The notes under the pieces: generated by a model
Database searches by the model: none
The model's input: only the letters and a program-made list of their open reading frames with translations
Told to the model about the DNA's origin: nothing
Shown: positions 46,058 to 56,006 of the stretch, piece after piece
Numbering within the stretch: position 1 is the first letter of the stretch
Layout of the letters: each line of letters begins with the position of its first letter
Made by a program: the position numbers and the translations under genes
Assembly (NCBI RefSeq): GCF_016908325.1
Contig: NZ_JAFBDR010000027.1
Location: forward strand, 1-56,006
DNA length: 56,006 nucleotides
Direction: 5' to 3'
Source: Aquibacillus albus
Lineage (GTDB): Bacteria > Bacillota > Bacilli > Bacillales > Amphibacillaceae

Positions 46058-48013
46058 ATGAATCGAATTTTTCGTAACGTAATTTTTTATTTTCTAATAT
46101 TCCTAGTAGTTATTGGAGTTGTCGGAGTATTTAATGGACAAAATAATCAAGCAGAGCAACTCAAAGTAAACGAATTTTATCAAGCGCTTAGTAATGGTGA
46201 AATCGAAGATATGACCTTACAGCCCTCCAATGGGGTATATCGGATTACAGGTGAATTAACCGGGGGAACCTCGTTTATTTCACAAGTACCAGATAACCCA
46301 GATGTTGTAGCAAGTATTACTGAAACGGCATCTGATCAAGGAATATTAAGTGTTGAAGAGGAAGAACAACCAAGCGGATGGGTAACCTTTTTAACTACCA
46401 TGATTCCGTTTGTTATTATATTTATTTTATTCTTCTTTCTTCTTAACCAAGCTCAGGGCGGCGGTAGTCGTGTCATGAACTTTGGTAAAAGTAAAGCTAA
46501 AATGTACAGCGAAGACAAGAAGAAGGTACGATTTAAAGATGTAGCAGGGGCGGATGAAGAGAAGCAAGAGCTAGTCGAGGTTGTTGATTTCTTAAAGGAT
46601 CCACGTAAGTTTGCTGCCATCGGTGCAAAAATCCCTAAAGGGGTCCTATTAGTAGGTCCTCCAGGTACAGGTAAAACCCTTCTTGCACGTGCAGTTGCTG
46701 GTGAAGCAGGTGTGCCATTTTTCTCCATTAGTGGTTCCGATTTCGTGGAGATGTTTGTTGGGGTAGGTGCCTCTCGTGTTCGTGATTTATTTGAAAATGC
46801 GAAAAAGAATGCACCTTGTATTATTTTTATTGATGAAATTGATGCAGTAGGTAGACAACGTGGCGCTGGTGTTGGTGGGGGTCATGATGAACGTGAACAG
46901 ACGCTTAACCAGTTGCTAGTTGAAATGGATGGTTTCGGTGAAAATGAAGGTATCATTATTGTAGCAGCAACGAACCGTCCGGATATATTGGACCCTGCAT
47001 TACTACGTCCTGGACGTTTTGACCGTCAAATTACTGTAGATCGTCCGGATTTAAAGGGACGAGAAGATGTGCTTCAAGTACACGCTCGTGACAAGCCTTT
47101 AGCCGATAATGTTGAATTAAAAACGATTGCGATGCGTACACCAGGTTTTTCTGGTGCAGATTTAGAAAACTTGTTGAATGAAGCTGCTCTAGTTGCAGCT
47201 AGAGGAGACAAGAAAAAGATTGACATGGATGATGTCGATGAAGCAATAGACAGAGTAATTGCTGGTCCTGCTAAGAAAAGTAGGGTGATTTCCAAAAAGG
47301 AAAGAAACATTGTTGCTTATCACGAAAGTGGTCATACGGTCATTGGAATGGCATTAGATGATGCTGATATGGTACATAAGGTAACGATTGTACCTAGAGG
47401 TCAAGCTGGTGGATACGCCGTTATGCTTCCAAAAGAAGATCGATATTTTATGACTAAACCGGAATTATATGATAAGATTACTGGCCTGCTAGGTGGACGT
47501 GTTGCCGAAGAAATTATCTTTGGTGAAGTTAGTACGGGTGCTCATAATGACTTCCAACGAGCAACAGGAATTGCACGTAAAATGGTTACGGAGTATGGTA
47601 TGAGTGATAAGATTGGTCCATTACAGTTTGGAAATACAAGTGGTCAAGTATTCTTAGGTCGAGATATGCAAAATGAACAAAATTACAGCGATGCTATTGC
47701 GCATGAAATTGATAAAGAAATGCAGAAAATCATAAATGATTGTTATGGGCGAGCCAAGGAAATTCTAACCGATAAGAAGGATAAGTTAGAGCTTATTGCT
47801 TCAACATTATTGGAAGTAGAGACCTTGGATGCAAAACAAATCAAATCACTTTTTGAGGATGGAGTAATGCCTGAGCCAAAGGTTGTTGAAGCAGATGAAC
47901 AGCCTAAAACAGAAGGCACATCGGATAAAGATGTAAAAGTAAACATTCAAACAAGATCAGAGGAAGAAACTTCTGAAGATAACGATCAAAAAGATCAGGA
48001 TAAAAAAGAATGA
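46058..48013 (+). CDS. ftsH: ATP-dependent zinc metalloprotease FtsH
   Basis: A 651-residue membrane AAA+ protease. Two membrane segments (about 6-23 and 110-131) enclose an extracellular domain. Walker A is GPPGTGKT (200-207), Walker B FIDEID (257-262), the second region of homology includes [17 protein letters not shown], and the zinc site is HESGH (422-426). An acidic, low-complexity tail ends the protein. It degrades regulators such as Spo0E and affects sporulation in B. subtilis. A weak sigma-A promoter (TTGTAA and TGATACTAT) may lie near 45995-46025. Confidence 0.97.
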   Translation: MNRIFRNVIFYFLIFLVVIGVVGVFNGQNNQAEQLKVNEFYQALSNGEIEDMTLQPSNGVYRITGELTGGTSFISQVPDNPDVVASITETASDQGILSVEEEEQPSGWVTFLTTMIPFVIIFILFFFLLNQAQGGGSRVMNFGKSKAKMYSEDKKKVRFKDVAGADEEKQELVEVVDFLKDPRKFAAIGAKIPKGVLLVGPPGTGKTLLARAVAGEAGVPFFSISGSDFVEMFVGVGASRVRDLFENAKKNAPCIIFIDEIDAVGRQRGAGVGGGHDEREQTLNQLLVEMDGFGENEGIIIVAATNRPDILDPALLRPGRFDRQITVDRPDLKGREDVLQVHARDKPLADNVELKTIAMRTPGFSGADLENLLNEAALVAARGDKKKIDMDDVDEAIDRVIAGPAKKSRVISKKERNIVAYHESGHTVIGMALDDADMVHKVTIVPRGQAGGYAVMLPKEDRYFMTKPELYDKITGLLGGRVAEEIIFGEVSTGAHNDFQRATGIARKMVTEYGMSDKIGPLQFGNTSGQVFLGRDMQNEQNYSDAIAHEIDKEMQKIINDCYGRAKEILTDKKDKLELIASTLLEVETLDAKQIKSLFEDGVMPEPKVVEADEQPKTEGTSDKDVKVNIQTRSEEETSEDNDQKDQDKKE

Positions 48014-48015
48014 GT

Positions 48016-48047
48016 AAAAGCCTTCTCACATTGTGGGAAGGCTTTTT
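48016..48047 (+). terminator. Terminator after ftsH
   Basis: AAAAGCCTTCTCAC pairs with GTGGGAAGGCTTTT (one G-U) around a short loop, ending in T's. Confidence 0.88.
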
Positions 48048-48101
48048 ATAATTAAATATGATATGATGTACGAGAAAATTAAGAGAAATGGTGGAAAAGA
48101 T

Positions 48102-48872
48102 ATGATATTTGTTTTGGATGTAGGAAATACCAATACTGTGTTAGGTGTTTTTAACCAAGAAGAATTGAAGTACCAATGGCGAATAAATACGGATCGGCAT
48201 AAAACGGAAGATGAATATGCAATGCTAATCAAATCACTGTTAGAAAATGATGGCTTGTCCTTTAATGATATTGAAGGGATTATCATTTCTTCTGTTGTAC
48301 CCCCAATCATGTTTGCTTTGGAACGGATGTCTCAAAAATATTTTCATTTGGATCCATTAATTATAGGTGGCAAAATGGTCGATCATTCATTAAAAATGGT
48401 TTATCCAAATCCAAGTGAACTAGGGGCGGATAGAATCGTTAATGCAGTGGGGGCTATTGAGGAGTATGGCGTTCCTTTGGTTATTATTGATTTTGGAACC
48501 GCTACTACGTATTGTTATATAAATGAACATGAGGAATACGTAGGTGGAGTAATCGCGCCAGGAATTAATATTTCTTTAGAAGCTCTTTATTCCAAGGCAG
48601 CAAAGCTACCAAAAATAGAAATCAAAAACCCGGGAAATATACTTGGGGAAACAACAGTAGAAGCCATGCAAGCAGGTGTTTACTTTGGTTATGTAGGTCA
48701 AGTGGATGAAATTGTTCGTAGACTTCAGGTGGATGCGGTTCAAACGCCAAAAGTTATTGCAACTGGAGGGTTGGCAACTCTAATATCTAGTGATTCAAAG
48801 ACGATTGATATCGTTGATCCATCACTAACTTTAAAAGGCTTATATAAAATTTATAAAAAGAATAAAAAATAA
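48102..48872 (+). CDS. coaX: Type III pantothenate kinase
   Basis: A 256-residue ASKHA-fold kinase for the first step of coenzyme A synthesis. [12 protein letters not shown] (from D6), [12 protein letters not shown] and DFGTATT are the three phosphate/pantothenate motifs. I choose ATG 48102, which gives [23 protein letters not shown] provides a moderate SD. An earlier opening at 48033 overlaps the ftsH terminator. Type III enzymes are not feedback-inhibited by CoA (family knowledge). Confidence 0.95.
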   Translation: MIFVLDVGNTNTVLGVFNQEELKYQWRINTDRHKTEDEYAMLIKSLLENDGLSFNDIEGIIISSVVPPIMFALERMSQKYFHLDPLIIGGKMVDHSLKMVYPNPSELGADRIVNAVGAIEEYGVPLVIIDFGTATTYCYINEHEEYVGGVIAPGINISLEALYSKAAKLPKIEIKNPGNILGETTVEAMQAGVYFGYVGQVDEIVRRLQVDAVQTPKVIATGGLATLISSDSKTIDIVDPSLTLKGLYKIYKKNKK

Positions 48873-48903
48873 TGATAACCGGTAAGGAGTGGATGGAGAC
48901 ATC

Positions 48904-49776
48904 ATGAGTGATTATCTTATTAAAGCAACAGCATTTAATGGAACAGTAAGAGCATACGCCATTCAATCAACGGAAACGGTAGAAGAGACAAGAAGGAGAC
49001 AGGACACATGGGCGACAGCCTCTGCGGCAATTGGACGCACGGTTACTATTGCTGCCATGATGGGCTCGATGCTAAAGGGAAAAGATAAGATAACTGTAAA
49101 ACTGGAGGGTAATGGCCCAGTTGGTGCAATTATTGCTGATGCAAACGCTGTAGGTGAAGTAAGAGGATATATTTCAAATCCACATGTTGATTTCGATCTA
49201 AATGAGAAAGGTAAGCTAGATGTAGCTAGGGCTGTTGGAACACAAGGTAACTTAAGTGTTGTGAAAGATCTTGGTCTAAAGGATCATTTTACAGGACAGG
49301 TTCCTATTGTTTCAGGGGAAGTAAGTGAAGACTTTACCTATTATTTTGCAAATTCGGAACAAATACCTTCGGCTGTCGGTGCAGGAGTATTGGTGAATCC
49401 TGACCACTCGATTCTTGCTGCAGGCGGCTTTATCGTTCAGGTGATGCCAGGAGCGGACGATGAGACAGTTGATGTAATTGAAACAAGAATTAATGAAATA
49501 CCTCCAATTTCAAGTCTAATTAGAGAAGGAAACACACCGGAAGAGATTTTAGATCGTTTATTGGGGAAAGACAATTTGAAAATTCTTCAAAAGCAAGAAG
49601 TGATATTCTCCTGTCATTGTTCAAAAGAACGGATTGAAAATGCCATCCAAAGTCTTGGCAATGATGAAATTGATTTAATGATTAAAGAAGATAAAGGTGC
49701 AGAGGCAACGTGTCATTTCTGTAATGAGGTTTATACGTTGAACGTGGAAGATCTACAGGCTTTAAAATCCGAGTGA
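48904..49776 (+). CDS. hslO: Redox-regulated chaperone Hsp33
   Basis: A 290-residue holdase chaperone activated by oxidation. The four zinc cysteines are visible as C237-H-C239 and C270-H-F-C273, the CXC...CXXC signature. The N-terminal [20 protein letters not shown] matches the family. ATG 48904 is chosen, with GGAG at 48895-48898; a GTG at 48889 lies on the SD of another possible start. It follows coaX after 31 bp and precedes yacD by 16 bp. Confidence 0.94.
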   Translation: MSDYLIKATAFNGTVRAYAIQSTETVEETRRRQDTWATASAAIGRTVTIAAMMGSMLKGKDKITVKLEGNGPVGAIIADANAVGEVRGYISNPHVDFDLNEKGKLDVARAVGTQGNLSVVKDLGLKDHFTGQVPIVSGEVSEDFTYYFANSEQIPSAVGAGVLVNPDHSILAAGGFIVQVMPGADDETVDVIETRINEIPPISSLIREGNTPEEILDRLLGKDNLKILQKQEVIFSCHCSKERIENAIQSLGNDEIDLMIKEDKGAEATCHFCNEVYTLNVEDLQALKSE

Positions 49777-49792
49777 GGAGAGGAACTGGGGG

Positions 49793-50698
49793 ATGACTAG
49801 GAAGTTTCTGTTTGGAGTAATCATTAGTCTCCTGATAACAAATTTAACAACAATAGGTGTCTGGATGGTAGAAAGAAATCAAGATCTAAGTGAAAATTTT
49901 AGTGTTCAGGTTAATAAAAATGAAGCTGTAGCAACGATTAATAATAAGGAAATTTTCTATGACGATTGGATAGGAGCATTAGAGGGTAACTTTGGTGAAC
50001 AAGTGTTGAAGGATTTAATCAATAAAGAAGTGGTCTTTCAATTAGCAAAGGAGCAAGGAATCGATATTAATCAGAAGTTAATCGATAGAGAATTGTCGTT
50101 ACTGTTTACAATGGCTGGTGTTTTAACTCATGATGAAATTGAGCCCCAAATAGAAAAGTGGGAGCAACGATTACTTTATCGACTGTATATGGAAGAGTTA
50201 TTAACCCAGGATATTTCCGTGGATGAAGGTGCTATCAGGAAGTATTATGAAAATCATGGTGGACAGTATGAATTTGACGAATCGATCCAATTATCCCATA
50301 TTATTGTGAACGATAGAGAAACGGCAATACAAATAACAGATGAGTTAAATGCTGGTGCTTCCTTTGCTGCGCTGGCAAGAGAATACTCGATAGATGAGAA
50401 CACTAAAAGTGATGGAGGATATTTAGGCTTTTATACTGAAACGACCGAATTTTTACCTTCTGATTACTTCTCAAAAGCAATTGAACTGGAAGAGCATACC
50501 TATAGTGAACCTTTTGTAACCAGTAACGGTATTGCCATTCTCTATTTGCATCGCCGTTTACCATCAATCTCCTTTTCTTATGAAGAGCTTAAGCCCCATA
50601 TGAAGCGAGAATTAGCATTAGAAGAGATTGAAACAGTCATTTCAGCTGATTTGTTGTGGGACAAAGTAGATGTAGATTGGATTTATGGGAATTATTAA
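49793..50698 (+). CDS. yacD: PpiC/parvulin-type peptidyl-prolyl isomerase YacD
   Basis: A 301-residue protein with an N-terminal membrane anchor (about 5-26), a SurA/PrsA-like helical region, and a parvulin domain (about 160-255) recognisable by IQLSHIIVNDRETA, FAALAREYS and GGYLGFY. It has no lipobox Cys, unlike PrsA. It probably assists folding of exported proteins outside the membrane; the clients are unknown. It lies between hslO and cysK as in B. subtilis. Confidence 0.88.
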   Translation: MTRKFLFGVIISLLITNLTTIGVWMVERNQDLSENFSVQVNKNEAVATINNKEIFYDDWIGALEGNFGEQVLKDLINKEVVFQLAKEQGIDINQKLIDRELSLLFTMAGVLTHDEIEPQIEKWEQRLLYRLYMEELLTQDISVDEGAIRKYYENHGGQYEFDESIQLSHIIVNDRETAIQITDELNAGASFAALAREYSIDENTKSDGGYLGFYTETTEFLPSDYFSKAIELEEHTYSEPFVTSNGIAILYLHRRLPSISFSYEELKPHMKRELALEEIETVISADLLWDKVDVDWIYGNY

Positions 50699-50717
50699 AA
50701 TTTTCCAACTAAATTGG

Positions 50718-50762
50718 TTGACTTTTTACCTAGTTATAGCGTACATTGGATATAAATCCAAT
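50718..50762 (+). promoter_or_regulatory. cysK promoter with operator-like dyad
   Basis: TTGACT (50718-50723) and TACATT (50742-50747) with an 18-bp spacer form a plausible sigma-A promoter. Overlapping the -10 and the likely start is a perfect dyad, ATTGGAT-N4-ATCCAAT (50745-50762). Its position suits a repressor; CymR, which controls cysK in B. subtilis, is a candidate, but I cannot match its site with certainty. Confidence 0.5.
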
Positions 50763-50794
50763 AAAAATACTAGGGATTGGAGTGTGGGGAAAAA

Positions 50795-51718
50795 ATGAAA
50801 GTTGCGCAATCAATTGCAGATTTAATTGGTAATACTCCGATAGTGAAATTAAACAGAACAGCAGACGCAGAGGGTGCAGAGATTTATGCTAAATTAGAGT
50901 TTATGAATCCAGGCAGCTCTGTAAAAGACCGTATTGCTCTAGCCATGATAGAAGCAGCAGAAAAAGATGGTAAACTAAAAGAAGGCGATACCATTATTGA
51001 ACCAACTAGTGGGAATACGGGAATCGGGCTAGCATTAGTAGCTGCAATAAAAGGTTATAAAACAATACTAGTCATGCCTGATACGATGAGTATGGAGCGT
51101 CGTAACCTATTGCGTGCATATGGTGCAGAGTTAGTTCTAACACCTGGTGCAGAGGGAATGAAGGGCGCAATAAAGAAAGCGACAGAACTTCAAGAAGAGC
51201 ATGGATATTTCATGCCTCAGCAATTTAATAATGAAGCGAATCCTGAGGTACATGCTCGTACAACAGGTAAGGAAATAGTGGAACAAATGGGTGATCAGTT
51301 AGATGCATTTGTTTCTGGAATTGGAACTGGTGGTACTATAACCGGTGCAGGAAAAGTATTAAAAGAACATTATAAGGACATAAAACTTTATGCTGTTGAG
51401 CCAGAAGCTTCTGCAATATTGTCTGGAGGAAATCCAGGTCCACATAAAATACAAGGGATTGGAGCAGGTTTTGTTCCTAGCATACTTGATACGGAAATTT
51501 ACGATGAAGTCATTGCAGTGAGTAATGAAGATGCATTTGCTACAGCTCGTGAAGCAGCGAAAAAGGATGGCCTTCTAGGTGGAATTTCATCAGGTGCTGC
51601 CATCTATGCGGCTAAGAAAGTAGCAAAAGAATTAGGCAAAGGGAAAAAGGTATTGGCTGTAATCCCAAGTAATGGAGAACGTTACTTATCTACACCTTTG
51701 TATCAGTTTGAAGACTAA
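50795..51718 (+). CDS. cysK: Cysteine synthase A
   Basis: A 307-residue PLP enzyme (O-acetylserine sulfhydrylase). The PLP Lys is K44 in SSVKDR, the substrate loop is TSGNTG (71-76) and the [12 protein letters not shown] loop binds phosphate. It makes cysteine from O-acetylserine and sulfide and in B. subtilis also acts with CymR as a cysteine sensor. ATG 50795 gives the conserved start; a TTG at 50777 is possible but less likely. A strong terminator follows. Confidence 0.96.
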   Translation: MKVAQSIADLIGNTPIVKLNRTADAEGAEIYAKLEFMNPGSSVKDRIALAMIEAAEKDGKLKEGDTIIEPTSGNTGIGLALVAAIKGYKTILVMPDTMSMERRNLLRAYGAELVLTPGAEGMKGAIKKATELQEEHGYFMPQQFNNEANPEVHARTTGKEIVEQMGDQLDAFVSGIGTGGTITGAGKVLKEHYKDIKLYAVEPEASAILSGGNPGPHKIQGIGAGFVPSILDTEIYDEVIAVSNEDAFATAREAAKKDGLLGGISSGAAIYAAKKVAKELGKGKKVLAVIPSNGERYLSTPLYQFED

Positions 51719-51734
51719 AAATAAATGTAAGGTG

Positions 51735-51773
51735 ATAGGGTTGACCTTTATAGAGGTCAGCCCTATTTTTTTC
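51735..51773 (+). terminator. Terminator after cysK
   Basis: ATAGGGTTGACCT (51735-51747) pairs with AGGTCAGCCCTAT (51754-51766, one G-U), followed by seven T. Confidence 0.9.
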
Positions 51774-51882
51774 ATACATAGAGTTTTTCTTAAGTTCTAA
51801 TTTTTTTAGCCAATCCATGAAGAAATAAAAGAAATGGTGTAGAATAAGGAATAAATGAACAAAGATGAAGGCGGAGTTTTAC

Positions 51883-52719
51883 ATGAACAAATGGTTACGG
51901 ACCGACGTAAAAAATTACAACTTAAAAGATAGAACACTAATTATGGGTATTTTAAATGTGACACCGGATTCTTTTTCCGATGGTGGTAGTTTTACAGATG
52001 TAGAAAAAGCTGTGGAACAAGCAATCTCCATGGAACGTGATGGTGCAGATATTATAGATATTGGGGGAGAATCAACAAGACCAGGTCATGAACCAGTCTC
52101 TTTAGATGAAGAGATAAACCGAGTAATTCCAATTATTAGAGCAGTAAAACGGGCAGTACATATCCCGATTTCGATTGATACGTATAAAGCTGAAACTGCA
52201 AAACAAGCAGTAAAAGCTGGAGCATCGATTATCAATGATGTTTGGGGAGCTAAAAAGGAACCAGAAATTGCCCGTGTTGCCGCTGATATGCAGGCACCAA
52301 TTGTTCTAATGCATAATCGAGATAATAAAGACTATGTATCACTAATCGATGATATGAAATCAGACCTTCAGGAATCGATTGAAATCGCTGTTCGTGCCGG
52401 TGTACAGAAATCTAATATCGTTTTAGATCCAGGAGTTGGTTTTGCTAAAACAGTGGAGGACAACCTTATGGTGATGCGGAACCTTGATCAGCTAACTGAA
52501 TTAGGCTATCCGTTACTACTAGGAACTTCTCGTAAATCAATGATTGGTAAAGTGTTAGATTTACCCGTTGACCAAAGAGATGAAGGAACGGGTGCAACAA
52601 CTTGTTATGGGATTACAAAAGGTGTCGATATTGTCCGTGTACACAATGTATCCTTAAACGTAAGAATGGCGAAAATGATGGATGCAATGATTGGAAAAGG
52701 AGATACTACAATTGGATAA
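51883..52719 (+). CDS. folP: Dihydropteroate synthase
   Basis: A 278-residue TIM-barrel enzyme joining p-aminobenzoate to the pterin, the target of sulfonamides. Motifs are MGILNVTPDSFSDGG (21-35), DIGGESTRPG and the C-terminal SRKSMIG. I choose ATG 51883 after GGCGGAG; ATG 51865 is also in frame. The pabB-pabA-pabC genes that precede it in B. subtilis are absent here, so p-aminobenzoate must be made by genes elsewhere or imported. It overlaps folB by 8 bp. Confidence 0.95.
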   Translation: MNKWLRTDVKNYNLKDRTLIMGILNVTPDSFSDGGSFTDVEKAVEQAISMERDGADIIDIGGESTRPGHEPVSLDEEINRVIPIIRAVKRAVHIPISIDTYKAETAKQAVKAGASIINDVWGAKKEPEIARVAADMQAPIVLMHNRDNKDYVSLIDDMKSDLQESIEIAVRAGVQKSNIVLDPGVGFAKTVEDNLMVMRNLDQLTELGYPLLLGTSRKSMIGKVLDLPVDQRDEGTGATTCYGITKGVDIVRVHNVSLNVRMAKMMDAMIGKGDTTIG

Positions 52720-53077
52720 GATTTATTTAAACAAAATGGAGTTTTACGGCTATCATGGGCTATTTCCCGAAGAAAACAAATTAGGACAACGTTTCTATGT
52801 TGACTTGGCATTAGAGTGTGACTTAAGTATAGCGGGGAAAACAGATCGTATGGAGGACTCCATTGATTATGGTATGATTTATCAAAAAACAAAAGCAGTT
52901 GTTGAAGGAACTGCTTTGCATTTAATAGAAGCAGTTGCTGAGAACATTGCTAATCAGTTACTTGGAAATTTTAACAAGCTTTATGCGTGTAAAGTAACGG
53001 TTTATAAACCAGATCCACCAATTCCTGGTCACTATCAGTCTGTTGCGGTGGAAATTTATCGGGAGCGAAAGAAATGA
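52712..53077 (+). CDS. folB: Dihydroneopterin aldolase
   Basis: A 121-residue enzyme converting dihydroneopterin to 6-hydroxymethyl-dihydropterin. FYGYHGLFPEE near the N terminus and YKPDPPIPGH near the C terminus (with the catalytic Lys) are conserved. The start is TTG 52712, with AAGGAG (52698-52703) 8 bp before it inside folP. An ATG frame opening at 52691 would start within the SD. It overlaps folK by 4 bp (ATGA), so the three fol genes are translationally linked. Confidence 0.94.
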   Translation: MDKIYLNKMEFYGYHGLFPEENKLGQRFYVDLALECDLSIAGKTDRMEDSIDYGMIYQKTKAVVEGTALHLIEAVAENIANQLLGNFNKLYACKVTVYKPDPPIPGHYQSVAVEIYRERKK

Positions 53078-53586
53078 ATACAGCATATGTTGCGTTAGGA
53101 TCTAACATCTCACCTCGCTTTACTTATCTACAGAAAGCGATTGATCTCTTATCGACTTATGAAGAAATAGAGGTCATTCAACAGTCTTCGATTTATGAAA
53201 CAATTCCTGTCGGTTATGCAGAACAAGGAAATTTTTTAAATATGGTTGTAAAAATCAGGACAAGTCTGGACCCGTTGGTATTACTAAGCTACTGTCAATC
53301 AATTGAGAAAAAACTTGGAAGAAAACGGGAAATTAAATGGGGGCCTAGAACAATAGACCTTGACATTTTACTCTATAATGAAGAAAATATTAAAACGGAG
53401 CAATTAACAGTTCCTCATCCTAGAATGCATGAGCGGGCCTTTGTGTTAATACCATTATGCGATATAGACCCGTCAATAAATATCCCTTTTTTAAACAAAA
53501 CTGTAAAGGACGTTCTGGATGAGGTGTCATCTCAGGAAAAAAAGGGAGTTATCAAATGGGTGCGATCGAATGGGGAAGAAGAATAA
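53074..53586 (+). CDS. folK: HPPK, 6-hydroxymethyl-dihydropterin pyrophosphokinase
   Basis: A 170-residue enzyme that pyrophosphorylates 6-hydroxymethyl-dihydropterin, giving the substrate of FolP. AYVALGSNISPR at the N terminus and the GPRTIDLDILLY signature with metal-binding Asp residues identify it. Its last 31 bases overlap yazB, a conserved arrangement. Confidence 0.96.
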   Translation: MNTAYVALGSNISPRFTYLQKAIDLLSTYEEIEVIQQSSIYETIPVGYAEQGNFLNMVVKIRTSLDPLVLLSYCQSIEKKLGRKREIKWGPRTIDLDILLYNEENIKTEQLTVPHPRMHERAFVLIPLCDIDPSINIPFLNKTVKDVLDEVSSQEKKGVIKWVRSNGEEE

Positions 53587-53762
53587 AGGCTTATCGTAAG
53601 TTGAAGGGATACACACAAATTCAATTTGCTCAAAAGCTAGGAATTTCAGTTTCCATTGTTGGTGAAATCGAACGAGGAAACCGAATGCCTGCCAATGAAT
53701 TAATCCATCTAATTACGGATGTTTTAGATATCTCTATTGAAGAGTTACGCCCTGAAGACTGA
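53556..53762 (+). CDS. yazB: XRE-family HTH protein YazB
   Basis: A 68-residue single helix-turn-helix domain of the XRE/Cro type (YRKLKGYTQIQFAQKLGISVSIVGEIERG). The target is unknown. The ATG lies inside the end of folK, with AAAAAAAGGGAG as SD. In B. subtilis dusB (yacF) follows; here it is missing and lysS comes next after 262 bp. Confidence 0.9.
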   Translation: MGAIEWGRRIKAYRKLKGYTQIQFAQKLGISVSIVGEIERGNRMPANELIHLITDVLDISIEELRPED

Positions 53763-53873
53763 AAAGGATGCTCATTTATATTTGACATAGAGGGTATTCT
53801 AATCAGTAGTACTTGCACCAATGGCAGGAGTTAGTTAGAGGCGAAGGCTAGAGTATCTTAAAAGGGATATCCG

Positions 53874-53902
53874 TTGACACTCCTCCTGTCGTTTTCTATA
53901 CT
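53874..53902 (+). promoter_or_regulatory. Strong sigma-A promoter before lysS
   Basis: TTGACA (53874-53879) and TATACT (53897-53902) with a 17-bp spacer. Transcription would start near 53909, only about 10 nt before the stem of the terminator at 53919-53945. Confidence 0.8.
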
Positions 53903-53918
53903 AATCCATGAGTGAGAT

Positions 53919-53945
53919 ACTGCCAGTGCTTTACTGGCAGTTTTT
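53919..53945 (+). terminator. Intrinsic terminator in the lysS leader
   Basis: ACTGCCAGT (53919-53927) pairs perfectly with ACTGGCAGT (53933-53941), followed by a T-run. It could end read-through from the fol genes, or, because the promoter is just upstream, act as an attenuator that must be overcome for lysS expression. Confidence 0.85.
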
Positions 53946-54018
53946 CTAATTACATAAGAACTATAAGGATCTTTTTAGTTTTGAGTTTAAATATATACAA
54001 ATAATATGATTGGAGTGA

Positions 54019-55509
<1,491 letters not shown>

Positions 55510-55523
55510 AGTGAAAGAATAAG

Positions 55524-55561
55524 GAAACTTTCGTGTAAAAGCGGAGGTTTCTTTTCTTTTT
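55524..55561 (+). terminator. Terminator after lysS
   Basis: A 10-bp stem (GAAACTTTCG at 55524-55533 with CGGAGGTTTC at 55542-55551, two G-U pairs), followed by a T-rich tail. The stretch 55562-55816 beyond it is AT-rich; I see nothing definite in it. Confidence 0.75.
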
Positions 55562-55816
55562 GATAACAAGAGCATATGTATAATGGAGCGTATTTTCGAT
55601 AGCATTTTAGGCAAAACTCTTCATTAAAAATGGGAAGGTGTCACTTTTTCTTGATTCATGTTTAAAATGAGTTGTAATGGGTAAAGATAAATTAATGGCT
55701 ATAAGTCGTCATCCATTTATTGGTTCTAAAAATTTATTGATTTAGGAAATAAACCATGATAAAGTAATAAACGTTGTCAAAAAACAGACACGAATATCAT
55801 TTATTCAATTATTTTG

Positions 55817-55845
55817 TTGACTATGTTTTATAATGGTGATATATT
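55817..55845 (+). promoter_or_regulatory. rRNA operon promoter P1
   Basis: TTGACT (55817-55822) and TATATT (55840-55845) with a 17-bp spacer. It is the upstream member of a tandem pair, as in B. subtilis rrn operons. Confidence 0.75.
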
Positions 55846-55891
55846 AGAAAAGTCGCAATTAAGAGTCGACAAAAAAATTTCTAAAAAGTTA

Positions 55892-55920
55892 TTGACTTCC
55901 ACGAAACAACTTGTTATACT
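55892..55920 (+). promoter_or_regulatory. rRNA operon promoter P2
   Basis: TTGACT (55892-55897) and TATACT (55915-55920) with a 17-bp spacer, 75 bp downstream of P1. It drives the rRNA operon that starts beyond the window. Confidence 0.82.
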
Positions 55921-55954
55921 ATAAAAGTTGTCGCGTTAAAGAACAACAAACATT

Positions 55955-55979
55955 TGATCTTTGAAAACTGAACAAAACA
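55955..55979 (+). promoter_or_regulatory. rRNA leader (antitermination region)
   Basis: GATCTTTGAAAACTGAACAA is the conserved leader sequence found shortly before 16S genes in Bacillaceae, containing the boxA-like antitermination signal and RNase III processing region. The 16S gene itself lies outside the window. Confidence 0.8.
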
Positions 55980-56006
55980 ACCAGTATGTTAAATAGAAAG
56001 CGTAGG

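Overview
The window is a chromosomal segment of an AT-rich, endospore-forming member of the Bacillaceae. It starts inside the 3' half of a 5S rRNA gene and stops just downstream of the promoters and leader of another rRNA operon, before any 16S sequence. The gene order matches, almost gene for gene, the interval between two rRNA operons near the replication origin of Bacillus subtilis (csfB to lysS). The genus cannot be fixed from sequence alone. Protein divergence and AT-richness suggest an Oceanobacillus/Virgibacillus/Gracilibacillus-type organism (inference).

Layout. 1-8256: end of a 5S gene, csfB (anti-sigma-G), a PLP decarboxylase (yaaO), then the run tmk-darA-yaaR-holB-ricT-yabA-trmN6-yazA-rsmI, closed by a terminator shared with the convergent abrB. 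8257-19203: metG, tatD, yabE, rnmV-rsmA, yabG, veg, sspF, ispE, purR. A 74-bp MITE-like element sits before tatD, and a small accessory locus on the minus strand lies between yabE and rnmV. 19204-28876: spoVG, glmU-prs-ctc, pth, fin, mfd, spoVT. 28877-32173: a glcT-ptsG glucose-PTS module with an antiterminator/terminator leader, absent from this place in B. subtilis. 32174-37549: yabM-yabN-rqcP-yabP-yabQ-divIC-yabR. 37550-39596: accessory stretch with a minus-strand tRNA-Met, a histidine phosphatase, a Nudix hydrolase and dispersed repeats. 39597-56006: spoIIE-yabS-yabT, tilS-hprT-ftsH, coaX-hslO-yacD-cysK, folP-folB-folK-yazB, lysS, and the next rRNA promoter region. Compared with B. subtilis (from memory), xpaC-yaaN, ridA, pabB-pabA-pabC, dusB and a tRNA-Glu are missing from their usual places.

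How the genes work together. The segment mixes growth genes (translation, replication, cell division, folate, cysteine, nucleotide and isoprenoid synthesis) with sporulation genes that need tight timing. Recognisable promoter-like sequences for sigma-F (csfB, fin), sigma-G (spoVT), sigma-H (spoVG) and sigma-K (yabG) lie directly downstream of vegetative genes.

The most interesting observation is a repeated arrangement at these junctions. Upstream of csfB, fin, spoVG, spoVT, yabP and yabS (weakly also yabG and spoIIE) there is a sequence complementary to, or abutting, the gene's Shine-Dalgarno (SD) sequence. Where a sporulation promoter can be recognised, that arm lies inside or upstream of the promoter. 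Transcripts reading through from the upstream growth gene would contain both arms and hide the ribosome site; transcripts from the sporulation promoter would lack the upstream arm. This would be a translational insulator against leaky expression of sporulation genes. It is an inference from base-pairing and needs comparative and experimental testing. rnmV, not a sporulation gene, shows a similar pairing, so the specificity is uncertain.
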